Notes under the pieces: generated by a model
Told to the model about the DNA's origin: nothing
What the model saw: the letters and a program-made list of their open reading frames with translations, nothing else
The model's database searches: none
In this document: in pieces, positions 23,701 through 34,473 of the stretch
Layout of the letters: each line of letters begins with the position of its first letter
Numbering within the stretch: the first letter of the stretch is position 1
Made by a program: the position numbers and the translations under genes
NCBI GenBank assembly: GCA_963930755.1
Contig: OZ005735.1
Span: 269,392,556 to 269,456,555, forward strand
DNA from: Eudasyphora cyanicolor
Lineage: Eukaryota; Arthropoda; Insecta; Diptera; Muscidae
Length of the DNA stretch: 64,000 bases
Reading direction: 5' to 3'

Positions 23701-24540
23701 ATACCCTACACCACACTGTGGTACAGGGTATTATAAGTTTGTTTCATGGCAGATGTTTGTAACACCTGAAAATAACACAGCTAGACCTTAAAGTATACCG
23801 ATCGACTCAGAATCACTAGCTGAGTCGATTTAAGCATGTCTGTCCGTCCGTCCGTCCGTCTGTCCATGTAAAGTTGTTCGTCGACTACAGGTCGCAATTT
23901 CACTCCGATCGTTCTGAAATTTTGCAGTTTAGAGTATTTCGCAGCTGTTAAGATTGCTATTGAATTTGGTTGAAATCGGTTCAGATTTAGATAGAGCTCC
24001 CATATATATCTTTCGTCCGATTTGACCCTTTAGTCCTATAGGAGCTGTATTTTACATCCAATCGTTTTGAAATTTAGAATGGTAGAGTTTCTTGATCCAT
24101 GAACCAACATTGCCGAATTTGAAGAAAATTGGTTAAGATTTAGCTATAGCTCCCATATATATGTTTCGTCCGATTTGGCCCTTTAGTTCTATAGAATCTA
24201 TATTTTACATCCAATCGTTTTGAAATTTAGAATGGTAGAGTTTCTTGATCCATGAACCAACATTGCCGAATCTGAAGAAAATCGGTTAAGATTTAGCTAT
24301 AGCTCCCATATATACATATGTTTCATCCGATTTGGCTCTTTAGATCCAATCGTTTTTATACCCTACACCACACTGTGTAACAGGGTATTATTTAAGTATA
24401 AAATGTCCCAAAGGTAAATTTATGTAAACAATTTATACATGAATTACAAAATTTATATATCAGAGTTATTCAATATTACGAGAGTGGTGTAGGGTATTAT
24501 ATAGTCGGCCCCGCCCGACTTTAGCCGTTCCTTACTGGTT
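23701..24540 (+). mobile_element. Family 1, subtype B, full-length, shared with the 9461 locus
   Basis: It has the same left flank (TTTTATCGAATTGC) as 9461-10269 and nearly identical sequence for the first 400 bp, so it is the same insertion carried by duplication. Its hairpin end forms the right border of the composite. Confidence 0.88.
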
Positions 24541-24574
24541 TTTCATTGTATTCAGTAGTGTTTACAATCTCATC

Positions 24575-25117
24575 ATGGAGAGATATACGGAAGAACAACG
24601 TTTACAACGTTTATTCCGATTTATTATCAAAATGATTGTTCTCCAATTGCAACTTTACGTGCGCTAAGTCAATTTTTTTAAAATCCAAAAAAAAAAAATA
24701 CTTCCCAGTCGACCTACGGCCTTGACTCCCATGAACAATATTTTAACTCTCATTAAGAGCTATCTTTTTGCCATTGACCGAATGTGGCTACGTGACACAC
24801 AGCAAATGAAAAAATTGCATTGTTGCGAGAAAAGTTTGGAGATTTGAGTATTTCAAGAAATTTTGATACGTATTGAATGGCCTCCAAGAAGTTGTGATTT
24901 AACACCATTAGACTATTTCTTGTGGGGTTATTTGCAGCCATTGGTCTTTCGAAATAAACCAGACTCTCTTTAAGCTTTACAAGTCAATATTGAATGTGCC
25001 ATTCAAGACACACTACTTGATTTAGTGGAAAAAGTGCTCGAAAATTGGGTTCATCGAATTCGTTCCTGCAGAAGAAGTCGTGGAGGCCATTTGAATGACG
25101 TTTTATTTAGATCTTAA
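24575..25117 (+). pseudogene. Mariner-like transposase remnant (M2)
   Basis: It starts MERYTEEQRLQRL, then loses most of the middle. Translated pieces include IEWPPRSCDLTPLDYFLWG, then VHRIRSCRRSRGGHLNDVL before the TAA at 25115-25117. Internal stops and the deletion of the first two catalytic motifs show it is dead. The position of the ATG just inside the left terminus matches the copy at 46959. Confidence 0.8.
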
Positions 25118-25217
25118 TTGTATCGATTGTACGTCACAGTAAAAAAAACTTTTGAATTTCATTAACAATAAGTGCGTTTTTTTAAAGAAATCATATCACT
25201 CTTATTGGAAAACCCTG

Positions 25218-25788
25218 TATAAAATGAAATTTCGACTAAACTTTTAATTAAAATTCATAAGTAATGAAATTTGATGAAATTTTCTAGAAAAATATAATTT
25301 GGCAAAATTAAATTTCAAAGAAATTTGCGACATTTTTTAAGGAATTATGCGGAAATTTCTATATAATTTAAACTTCCACAACAAGTAAAATTTTGACAAA
25401 ATTATATAAATAAATATTAAAATTTCTAAAACAAAAATATAAAATTGACAACATTTTCTATAAACTTTCTATTTACAAAAAAAAAACTATACACAAATGT
25501 GTAACTTCGTAAAAAAATAAAATATTGTTTACGTATAAAATGAAACTTCAAATAAATTTTCAATATTAAGAAATTAAATACAGATGAAAATTTTAATAAA
25601 AATTAAATTTTGGCTTGATTCGGGGATTTCAAAAAAATGCATTTTGCATGCTGAAATTTTCTACAAAATTTGCTATAAATTGCATTTTCAAAAACATTTT
25701 TTTTTATACAAACCTCGACTTAATTATTTAAAATTAAATTTTGAGGAAATTTCGATAAATATTAAATTTTGTCAAAATAGATTATTAA
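25218..25788 (-). repeat. AT-rich array segment
   Basis: AT-rich phrases in minus orientation run between the M2 right end and a family 1 copy. It contains no gene. Confidence 0.5.
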
Positions 25789-27243
25789 AACCAGTAAGGC
25801 AAGGCTAAAGTCGGGCGGGGCCGACTATATAATACCCTACACCACTCTCGTAATATTGAATAACTCTGATATATAAATTTTGTAATTCATGTATAAATTG
25901 TTTACATAAATTTACTTTTGGGACATTTTATACTTCAATAATACCCTGTACCACAGTGTGGTGTAGGGTATAAAAACGATTGGATCTAAAGAGCAAAATC
26001 GGACGAAACATATATATTGGAGCTATAGCTAAATCTTAACCGATTTTCTTCAAATTCGGCAATGTTGGTTCATGGATCAAGAAACTCTACCATTCAAAAT
26101 TTCAAAACGATTGGATGTAAAATACAGCGTTTATAGGGCTAAAGGGCCAAATCGGACGAAACATATATATGGGAGCTATAGCTAAATCTTAACCAATTTT
26201 CTTCAAATTCAGTAGTGTTGGTTCATGGATCAAGAAACTCTACCGTTCTAAATTTCAAAATGATTGGATGTAAAATACAGCTTCTACAGGACTAAAGAGC
26301 AAAATCGGACGAAACATATATATGGGAGCTATAGATAAATCTTAACCGATTTTCTTCAAATTCAGCAATGTTGGTTCATGGATCAAGAAACTCTACCATT
26401 CTAAATTTCAAAACGATTGCATGTAAAATACAGCTTCTATAGGACTAAAGGGCCAAATCGGACGACGAACAACTTTACATGGACAGACGGACGGACGGAC
26501 GGACAGACATGCTTAACCACAGTGTGGTTCCACAGTGTGGTACCACAGTGTGGTAAAGGGTATTATTACAAAATGATTGGATGTTAAATACAGCTTTTAT
26601 AGGACTAAAGGGCCAAATCGGACGAAACATATATATGGGAGCTATAGCTAAATCTTAACCGATTTTCTTCAAATTCGGTAGTGTTGGTTCATGGATCAAG
26701 AAACTCTACCATTCTAAATTTCAAAATGATTGGATGTAAAATACAGCTTCTACAGGACTAAAGAGCAAAATCGGACGAAACATATATATGGGAGCTATAG
26801 CTAAATCTTAACCGATTTTCTTCAAATTCGGCAATGTTGGTTCATGGATCAAGAAACTCTACCATTCTAAATTTCAAAACGATCGGATGTAAAATACAGC
26901 TTCTATAGGACTAAAGGGCCAAATCGGACGAAAGATATATACCTATGGGAGCTATATCTAATTCTGAACCGATTTCAACCAAATTCAATAGCGATCTTAA
27001 CAGCCGCGAAATACTCTAAACTGCAAAATTTCAGAACGATCGGAGTGAAATTGCGACCTGTAGTCGACGAACAACTTTACATGGACAGACGGACGGACGG
27101 ACATCGTTAAATCGACTCAGCTAGTGATTCTGAGTCGATCGGTATACTTTAAGGTGGGTCTAGCTGTGTTATTTTCAGGTGTTACAAACATCTGCCGTGA
27201 AACAAACTTATAATACCCTGTACCACAGTGTGGTGTAGGGTAT
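25789..27243 (-). mobile_element. Family 1, subtype B, long, rearranged inside
   Basis: The right hairpin end lies at 25789 and the left palindrome at 27243. The internal palindrome at 25943-25973 belongs to the B right domain. At 26460-26575 the order is disturbed: a GACGGACGGACGG tract occurs in the middle, followed by three successive CCACAGTGTGG motifs, then central units resume. It looks like a chimera of two copies. Confidence 0.8.
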
Positions 27244-27340
27244 AAATATTTCTACAAAAATTTCGCAAAATTTTCTATAAAAATGCAATTTAACAAAATT
27301 TGCTAATCCCCTGTAAAATTCCATATTGATTTTCTAACAG

Positions 27341-28037
27341 TTAATGAGTGTAGTCTGTTATTTGACTGCAAATTTTTTACATGTTTTTATTCGGGGCTTT
27401 TAAGATGAAAATAAGGGTACATAACTGTCGTTTTACTTATTTCAGATTAGCAGAAAAAATTAGGTGAAACTAAAGTATAATAAAATATAAAATTATAAAA
27501 AAAAATCTAAATTAAATAAATAATCGCACTTCTAAAATCGACGACGAAGACAATATAAACTCCCAGATAAAGAAACGGAAATATACGAAGATGGCTTAGA
27601 AAGTCATAAAATGAAATATGCCATGAAGCACTAGAATGGAACACCCAAAGTTCGAGAAAACTATAAAGACAAAAAGGACATTGATGCGAAGAATTTTCAA
27701 CGAAACCAAAAAAATGTCACCTATATTGCAGATGAAATTTTGTGAAAAAAATATATACGTTGGGTGTCCGTCCTTCCATCTTTGCAGTCCTCTCGCCGGA
27801 ATGGAGTCCGTGAATGTCGTCACAAAAATTCAAATCCTTGACCGCATTGCCATGAGAACAAAAGATACAAAAATAAGCTGAAACAAATGTAACACTTCGT
27901 GGAATTATAGTTGCTATTTTGAAAAGCAATAAAAAAATGTATTGACATTAAAAAGGCATGCGTAGGTAATTGTCATCGAAATGTTCCACAAGTAAATTGG
28001 CAATAAAATTGTGACCATCATTGGAGTGTCCACCTAA
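27341..28037. other. Mostly unique DNA with possible coding relics
   Basis: No repeat family of this window is evident. At 27555-27730 one plus-strand frame reads KLPDKETEIYEDGLESHKMK, a stop, then KVRENYKDKKDIDAKNFQRN, which looks protein-like but is broken. I do not recognise it. It may be a pseudogene or an LTR-element scrap. Confidence 0.25.
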
Positions 28038-28229
28038 GAGTCATACAACGTGAACCAACACAGACTATACGCACCAAATGAAGATGCACTTTTGCATTTA
28101 ACAAAAAGACTAACAAATCCAAATCGAATGGCGGAGGAGGAAGAGGATGAGACGAAGGAGATATTGAAAGAGGGGAAGCCGTTCAAGAAGTACACGTTTT
28201 CAAGCCGGTGGTACAACGACAACCAGTAA
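28038..28229 (+). CDS. Possible terminal exon, function unknown
   Basis: An open frame of 63 codons follows a potential splice acceptor (CCACCTAAG) and ends at TAA 28227-28229. It encodes a hydrophilic peptide containing LTKRLTNPNRMAEEEEDETK and FKKYTFSRWYNDNQ. Its base composition is richer in GC than the surrounding DNA and it is not part of any repeat seen here. An AATAAA follows about 65 bases later. No start codon near the beginning and no upstream exon were found, so it may be chance or part of a larger gene. Confidence 0.25.
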   Translation, partial: ESYNVNQHRLYAPNEDALLHLTKRLTNPNRMAEEEEDETKEILKEGKPFKKYTFSSRWYNDNQ

Positions 28230-29399
28230 CCGGCAACGTTGCTTCAGTTGGGTGGGTAGTGACAGGGGGAGAGAGGAAGGGGAGGGGGGATAGTGATGAT
28301 AATAAATATGCAATCAAAGTTTAACTGGTTTTCGTGACACTCATAACCGACATTCCAAAAACCAGCCATAGCTCCACCACCACCACCAATACCAACACCA
28401 ACACCATCATCATTATCAGCTTCATCAACCGCATCAGCGCCAGCACTGCAGCAGAGTCCAGCATCATCCACAGCAAGTCCAGCAAGTACCTCCGGTTAGT
28501 AATTGCATGGACGTAGTAACAGAATATGTTTTTGTGGTTTAAACAACACATTTTATACCAAACAAAAAATTAAAAAACCAAAATATATTTTTATTTAAAA
28601 CATGTTTTATTTAATTTTGATATAAAACAATCGTAAAATATTAAAAGAAGCAACACTCAAGCACAACTGACACACACACACGACTGACTCCCTCTGCACG
28701 CAGACAAAATCGTAAAACTTCACATTTTGTATTTAAATTTCAGTTAAATTATTCAAAGCAGACACATACGAGAAAAGTGTCAATGTCTTTAGGGAGTAGC
28801 CAAAGTTTGAAACAATAAAACAATTTTTCAACCCAGGAATATTTTATTTATAGAAAATTAATTATTTATAGTATTAGGTGTATATAGAATGTATCTTATT
28901 TTTGTATTTACAGAAAATTTTTTAGATATTTTTTTATTTATTAAAAATTGCATTAAACATTTTTTTATTTATTTGTGTATGTATTTGACATATTCAATTT
29001 TTAAAAATATCTTTAACATTTTGTATTAGAAAATTTATAAAAAAAATTAATAGATGCAAATTTTGTAGAATTTTTTATATATGTAAATTTTGTTAGCAAT
29101 TTTTTTTCTAAAGAAAATTATATTAATATTTAGAACATTTGTAGAAACATCTTAGATATTTTTGTATTTATTAATAATTTTTTATTTGCCGAGAAATTGC
29201 TCAGAAATATTAGAATTTTGTATTTACAGAAAATTTCTAAGACATTTGTTATTTATTAATAATTTAAACAAGTGCATCGAAATTTAATCGCCTCTCCTGA
29301 AAAACTACCTTTTTGCACTTAGCATAGTTTAGAGGTATCGATATAATCAGAACACACCAAAGAACAAAACAAACACCAAAAAAAAACAGACAAATATCA
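28230..29399. other. No gene recognised
   Basis: 28240-28300 is a purine-rich G/A tract. 28370-28470 is a CAC/CAT-rich low-complexity stretch. 28830-29290 is AT-rich with TATTTACAGAAAATTT-type phrases. Nothing codes convincingly. Confidence 0.4.
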
Positions 29400-29594
29400 G
29401 TCAAAAACACTCTTTTGGAATATTCGAGCAGCAATGTTATTCATACGGCCCAGTTGTTGAAGCAATATACATATATCGAGACATCCATTCTAATCAATGT
29501 TATGTGCAGGTTTAGGTTAGGGTGGCAGCCGTATTTTTTTATACAAGCTCACATAGACCAGTTTAGGTCCAGAAGTCATTAGAGTGAATACCCA
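29400..29594 (-). pseudogene. Probable 3' end of a jockey-like LINE
   Basis: This is minus-strand sequence downstream of the RNase H remnant at 30368-30680, separated from it by a family 3 element. No clear reading frame remains. Assignment rests on position and continuity. Confidence 0.35.
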
Positions 29595-30367
29595 CACGGG
29601 GCAAAATCGCCTTTTTTGATATGTTTGAATCGAAAGAAAATATATTTGGGACACAGTTTTTCAATTATTATATATTTCTGAGCAAATAAATTTTATTTGA
29701 AAATCAATAAAATTTATTTGGAGCGCATATATTATTATATTACAACAAAATATATTTGCAAACTAATTTTCCCAAATAAAATATGTGTTTATATACAAAT
29801 AAAATTACTGTTTAGTAATTTCTCCAAATATATTTTGTTCAAAAAAGCTTTTTAAAACGTTGCAATTTTTTCGAATTGTATTTAAAATTTTTCATTGATT
29901 TCGAGTTCAAACTTGCAAATGTAAAATTTCATAAGTTTTCGGTTTAAAGTACAAATTTTTAATTTCTATTTATTTCAAGTCATCACTTGATTATACCGTT
30001 TCAATTATAAAGGATTAAAGGATTTAAAGATTATACTTTATAATTAATTGAAAATTTACGAACATTTAAAATTTCGGAAAAAACTAACGTTAAATTACTA
30101 AAAAAAATAAAACTTGTCTTAAAATTAAAGTATTGACATATTTAATAATTGACTTAAATGCAAATTAATATTTGTTTCGCAAATAATATTCCCAAATAAA
30201 AAATAGTAGGACAGAAACAAAGATTTGTTTGGAACAACATTTTCCCAAATATATAATATTTGTGTGTGCCAAATATAATATATTTCGAGTGTACCATAAA
30301 CATTTATATATTTCAAGCAGAATATGTTTGGGGCAATATACTACAGAAGCGATTTTTCTTCAGCGTG
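29595..30367 (-). mobile_element. Family 3, CAC-ended element, copy 1
   Basis: The ends are CACGGGGCAAAATCGCC and, inverted, CACGCTGAAGAAAAATCG, giving imperfect terminal inverted repeats starting CAC. The interior is AT-rich with AAATATATTT phrases. CA lies on both sides (29593-29594 and 30368-30369). It separates LINE segments. No transposase is encoded. Confidence 0.75.
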
Positions 30368-30680
30368 CAATCTTTTGGCGTGTTCGCCGATCAAGCGGTG
30401 TCCCGTCAGAACTGATACTAACGTAGACAATCTTTGCCTCTCTAGTGCGTGGAGATATTTTGATCTTCTCAGGTCATACCTTGGCCAGATTTGTCTAGCT
30501 ACTCTGCAGGTGCCGATTTCTGTCCATCTTTCGGTGGACTGCCTGATTGCCTCTTGCCTAAGCCAAAGCTTGCACGTGGATAGTGGCGCAACAATATATG
30601 CAAATTCTTCGAGAATTTGTAATGTCGTCCCTCTAGCAAGTTCATCGGCTTTGCAGTTCCCCGGGAAATCCCTATGCCCA
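30368..30680 (-). pseudogene. LINE RNase H C-terminal fragment
   Basis: The minus-strand translation begins GHRDFPGNCKADELARGT, the last RNase H motif of jockey/I-type elements (normally WVPGH..GNE.ADELA). It continues for about 90 residues with TCRVARQIWPRYDLRRSKYL to HRLIGEHAKRL. It is the continuation of 31437-32242 beyond an inserted element. Confidence 0.8.
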
Positions 30681-31436
30681 CACTCTGAAAAAAAATCGCT
30701 TCTGTAGTATATTGTCCCAAACATATTCGGCTTGAAACATATATATGTTTGGGGTAGACTCTAAGCATGTAATATTTGGTACAAACGAAAATTGTGTATT
30801 TGGGAAGATGTCGTTCTAAACAAATATTTGTTTACATTCCAATATGTTTTTATTTGGGACCATTATTTCCGAAACAAATATTTATTTGCATTTAAGTATT
30901 CATAAAATACATAAATTGTGTCAAATTTTTCAGCAATTCAAAGTTAAATTTTTAGAAATTTTTAATGTTCGTAAAAAATAATAATTGAAATCATATAATC
31001 TTGGATCAATATAAAGTACTTAGAGGATTGACAACTAATGATGGCTTGGAATACACAGAAATTTGAAATGATTGAATTAAAACATAAGGTAATGCTGCAT
31101 ATGGTATCATAACTGGGAGGTACAATTCGAAACCCAAGAAAAATTGAAACTGAAATATGAAAAACTCAGCAAAAGTTTTGGAAATATTTTTTAAATAAAA
31201 TATATTTGGAAAATTCATAAATAATATTTTTTTTTGTATTAAACACATGTTTTATTTGAGAAATTTAGTTTGCAAATATAATTTGTTGTAATATATTAAT
31301 ATATACGTTCCAAATATATTTTATTGATTTTCAAATAAAATGTATTTGCTAAGAAATATATAATATTTAAAAATTTGTGTTCCAAATATATTTTCTTTCG
31401 ATTCAAACATATGAAAAAAGGCGATTTTGCCCCGTG
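30681..31436 (+). mobile_element. Family 3 copy 2, inserted into LINE RNase H
   Basis: It starts CACTCTGAAAAAAAATCGC and ends GATTTTGCCCCGTG, with CA on both sides (30679-30680 and 31437-31438). It lies exactly between the codons for IHLIWV and those for GHRDF, splitting the HLIWVPGH motif of the host LINE. It is in the opposite orientation to copy 1. Confidence 0.85.
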
Positions 31437-32242
31437 CAGGCACACCCATATGAGGTGTATATTAAACTGCTTAGCCATCTCGTTAAGAGATCTGCGACAG
31501 TCGAGGGCTGTTTGTGAATTTAGGGATGTTGCCTCCAGAGAATCTCTGGCAGCCTGGCTGTCCGAGTAAATTACAACGCCAGTGTTGGTTACTATGTTGC
31601 GATTCAGCCACTTGGCTACTTCTCATATTGCCATTATTTCGGCTTGATATACACTGCAGGTATCTGGTAGTCTGTGAGCTATATCCAATCTAAGCTCTGC
31701 ACAGGTTACTCCGAAGCCAACCTTTTCATCAAGCTTCGAACCATCCGTGTAATAGTGGAGATGGTTTCTATTACCTGGTTTTCTTCCAACCCATTCATCT
31801 CTGGCGGGAGTCATAGTAATGTAATTTCTCTCGAAGGTGTACACCGTTGGTATATAGTCCACTACACTTTGATATCCTCATGTGGCCGTAATTTTTGTAC
31901 CTCCATACCAAATACCTCCATACCACAATGCCGTATAGCAGTATAGGACGAACTACTGCTATACATATCCAGTGGACGATTTTAGGAGAGAGGCCCCACC
32001 GCGACCCTACAGTCTTTTTGCAGGAATATAAGGCGACGTTGGACTTCCTTACTCGTTCCAATACGTTAAGTCTAAATAACAATTTTCTATCTAGAATTAT
32101 TCCTAAAAATTTTGCACTTTCAGAAAGCACTAGATCTGTTCCATTTATCCGAGGTGTAGGGTCCACATGTGGGACTTTATTCATCCTAGTAAAGATAATC
32201 AATTCTGTCTTGTTTTGGTTTACGCCCAAACCGCTGAATATA
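31437..32242 (-). pseudogene. Jockey-like LINE: reverse transcriptase C-terminus and RNase H
   Basis: The minus strand reads GLGVNQNKTELIIFTRMNKV, then SAKFLGIILDRKLLF and WGLSPKIVHWICIAVVRPIL (thumb region). A deletion or frameshift follows near 31910. RNase H then follows: HYYTDGSKLDEKVGFGV (catalytic Asp), VYQAEIMAI (Glu) and SDSQAARDSLEA (Asp). It is 5'-truncated and interrupted. Order and motifs indicate a LINE carrying RNase H (jockey/R1/I group). Confidence 0.85.
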
Positions 32243-32583
32243 ATTTGGAATATTTGGAAGTTAAAAATGCGATCTTCCCAAATGGAGATATCAACAATAT
32301 ACCAGTACACAGGGGTTTAACTGTAATTTGATTATATTTGGTGTTTGTGTTACGTTAAAAAGAAAGAAAAAATTCAAAAATTTCTAGATCTACCTTAGTA
32401 TTTCGTCTATAACTTCTAGAAATATTGCGTCCCCACAAATCCAATTACTGTTTTGGATTTGTGAGTGAGTATGGTGAATATTCTGATATTTTTAAAATTA
32501 AATTTTACAAATTTGTTAAAAAAGTTTTAAGTTTTGCTGCAATATTTACCTTTTTATTTATTAATTATTATTATAAATTTTGT
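32243..32583. other. No gene recognised
   Basis: Nonrepetitive, AT-rich DNA upstream of the LINE truncation point. Nothing else could be supported. Confidence 0.4.
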
Positions 32584-32591
32584 GTCGTGAT

Positions 32592-33286
32592 CAGGCAATG
32601 AAGCCGACCAAAATTATCGGCGGCGGCGGCGCATTGAAAAATACCGATCGGCGGCGGCGGCTGATCAGCTTAGCCGATCAAATTTCAACAATCGGCTGAG
32701 CCGACAAAGTTCCAACAAACGATGGCGCACGAATGTCAATCTCAGGCAAAAATGGCGCTTTAAGATATTTACAATTAGATGACAAAACCTAAAATTAACA
32801 CAAACATTTAAGAAAAGTTAAGGAAGTTTTGATTTAATGTCGAAAATCAGTTAAATAAATGTCTACTTATTAGTCTTTGTTGTGAAAGAGAATTTATTGT
32901 GAATGACATACCGCCTGTTGTTTTCTCTCTAGAACGACGTAGACTTTGTAAAAATTGGTTCGGCCGCTCAAGAGCTATTGTATTTTCCGTAAAAACCAAA
33001 ACACGCATTTCTTTAAATAAATGATAGCGAGATTAATTTAGAAACTTTTTATAAATTTTTATGCAAAAATGAACTTTATTAAAATTTCTGACCCTATTGT
33101 ATTACTTAGCAGTCACTTTCTTAATTTTCATGGTTGCATAAAATAAATCGATTTAACTCACTAAATAATGTTCGGCGGCTGAGTTTCAGCCGATGTGAGC
33201 CGCTGAAATCGGCGGCGGCGCCGGCTGGAAATAAATGGCCGGCTGTGGCGCGCCGCCGATTTGCGCCGCGTCGGCTTCATACCCTG
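32592..33286. mobile_element. hAT-like non-autonomous element (MITE) with 8-bp target duplication
   Basis: The termini CAGGCAATGAAGCCGAC and, inverted, CAGGGTATGAAGCCGAC are flanked on both sides by GTCGTGAT (32584-32591 and 33287-33294). CAG ends and an 8-bp duplication are the hAT signature. At 695 bp it encodes no transposase. Both ends carry clusters of GCCGAT/ATCGGC and (CGG)n motifs, strikingly GC-rich against the AT-rich middle, possibly transposase-binding arrays. Confidence 0.92.
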
Positions 33287-33427
33287 GTCGTGATGTCCAG
33301 TTTTTAATAGTATTTAATAATGAAAAATGTAAAACTAATTGTAAGTAAATCTACAATACTTTTACCAATCAATCTAATTAAAAACAATAAATATATCATT
33401 TTGTCACTAGGATTTCAACAATAACTC

Positions 33428-33456
33428 CTGATGAAGTTGGAATAAAGCCAACGAAA
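33428..33456 (+). ncRNA. Hammerhead-like core motif
   Basis: CTGATGA, then a GTTGG/CCAAC stem with an AATAAAG loop, then GAAACG match the conserved hammerhead ribozyme core. A compatible stem I and cleavage triplet upstream were not convincing. Similar cores followed by GTTTTATTTA-type tails occur in Penelope-like elements and their relics. Confidence 0.4.
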
Positions 33457-33712
33457 CGTTGAGTGAAACATGAAATAAATTAGTTTTATTTACTTCATAA
33501 CAAATAATCTGACCAAACAGCCCATTAATCTGACCAAACAGCCCATTTCATTAGAAATTATTTATTTACAGATATTTTTTAGAAATCATTTATTTATAGA
33601 ATATTTTGCAAATTATTTATTTAGAGTAAATTTGTTAGAATTTTTTCATAGAAAATTTCTTATTGATTTATAGAATTGAATTTGTATATGGCTTGAAGTC
33701 ATGTATTATTTA
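33457..33712. other. AT-rich spacer, no gene
   Basis: AT-rich sequence with ATTTATTTATAGA-type phrases. It has no supported feature. Confidence 0.4.
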
Positions 33713-34467
33713 AACAAGTAGAAAATATCAGTCTGGTAAACCTACTAAAGTATGGTACTAAGGTAAGGAAGGTACTTTGTGAGGAATGTAATATGTAATA
33801 TTATACGATTCAGTCAGTTTTTGTGGGAGGTACCAAGAGGGGTTTAACAAAACCACCTATTTTTCGCTGAACAGTGGAAGCTGTAACTACATTGCACTTT
33901 GCCGAAATATAAGCGTTTATGTGCACTGGTATATAAACGATATAAGCCATTCTGTGGCCAGATAATACACAAAATGGGGCGTGGTTATAACGCCCATTTT
34001 TCACAGGGCTATATGTACTTTAAAAACGTTACACTCTGCACAATTTTGTTGTATTTTCGTGCCTTGCTGCTCACTTTTTGTACAAAATGGTACTTTTGTG
34101 TGGGAGGTATAAAAAGGGGCGTTGCAATAACGCCCAATGTTACCAAAAGGGGAGGGACCAAAAGGGGTGTGACAACTTCGCCCATTTTTCTCTAGGTGAT
34201 AGCGACTAACAAACTAATAATATGGGTGGAATTTCAAAAGATTCTATTTAGAAGTTTAATGGTTATGAAAAATTCACTATTTTACTAAATGTTAACCCTT
34301 TGTGGGGGAGGTACTAGAAGGAGTGGACCAATAAGGCCCATCTTCGAACTTAGCCGGAGATAGAAAAAAACCGGAGTGAAATAATGTATGTAGCATTAAA
34401 CAGATTTGAATGGATTAACCGCGTTGTGGTCCTATGCTCCTCAATGGAGTAAAATGGAATAAAAAAC
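33713..34467 (-). mobile_element. Family 2 Helentron-like element, decayed
   Basis: It contains the family 2 landmarks GTGGGAGGTACCAA, AAAAGGGGCGTTGC, TTCGCCCATTTTTCTC and GGAGTGGACCAATA. The right-end region near 33713 (AACAAGTAGAAA, degenerate hairpin) is eroded and the left palindrome is missing. It borders a 5'-truncated LINE at 34468. Confidence 0.65.
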
Positions 34468-34473
34468 AAGTAA

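Larger units (their letters stand above)
18435..24540 (+). mobile_element. 6.1-kb composite with family 1 ends
   Basis: The composite begins with a family 1 left palindrome and ends with a family 1 right hairpin. The first copy (18435-19324) lacks its own hairpin, and 4.4 kb of AT-rich array plus a second family 1 copy follow. The whole block sits cleanly between T and T of an M2 element without target duplication. This is the structure expected if replication initiated at the first left end and ran through to the next available right end. Confidence 0.75.
18356..25217 (+). mobile_element. Mariner-like family M2 split by a 6.1-kb insert
   Basis: The left terminus GGGTTTTCCAATAGGGATG lies near 18358. 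The right terminus (TCTTATTGGAAAACCCTG) ends at 25217, with TA on each side. The continuous M2 sequence at 46854-46960 shows that positions 18434 and 24541 were adjacent before insertion of 18435-24540. Confidence 0.85.

Noticed and set aside
33428..33456. A functional hammerhead ribozyme
   Set aside because: The core is good, but stems I and III and a cleavage triplet could not be closed by eye; reported only as a motif.
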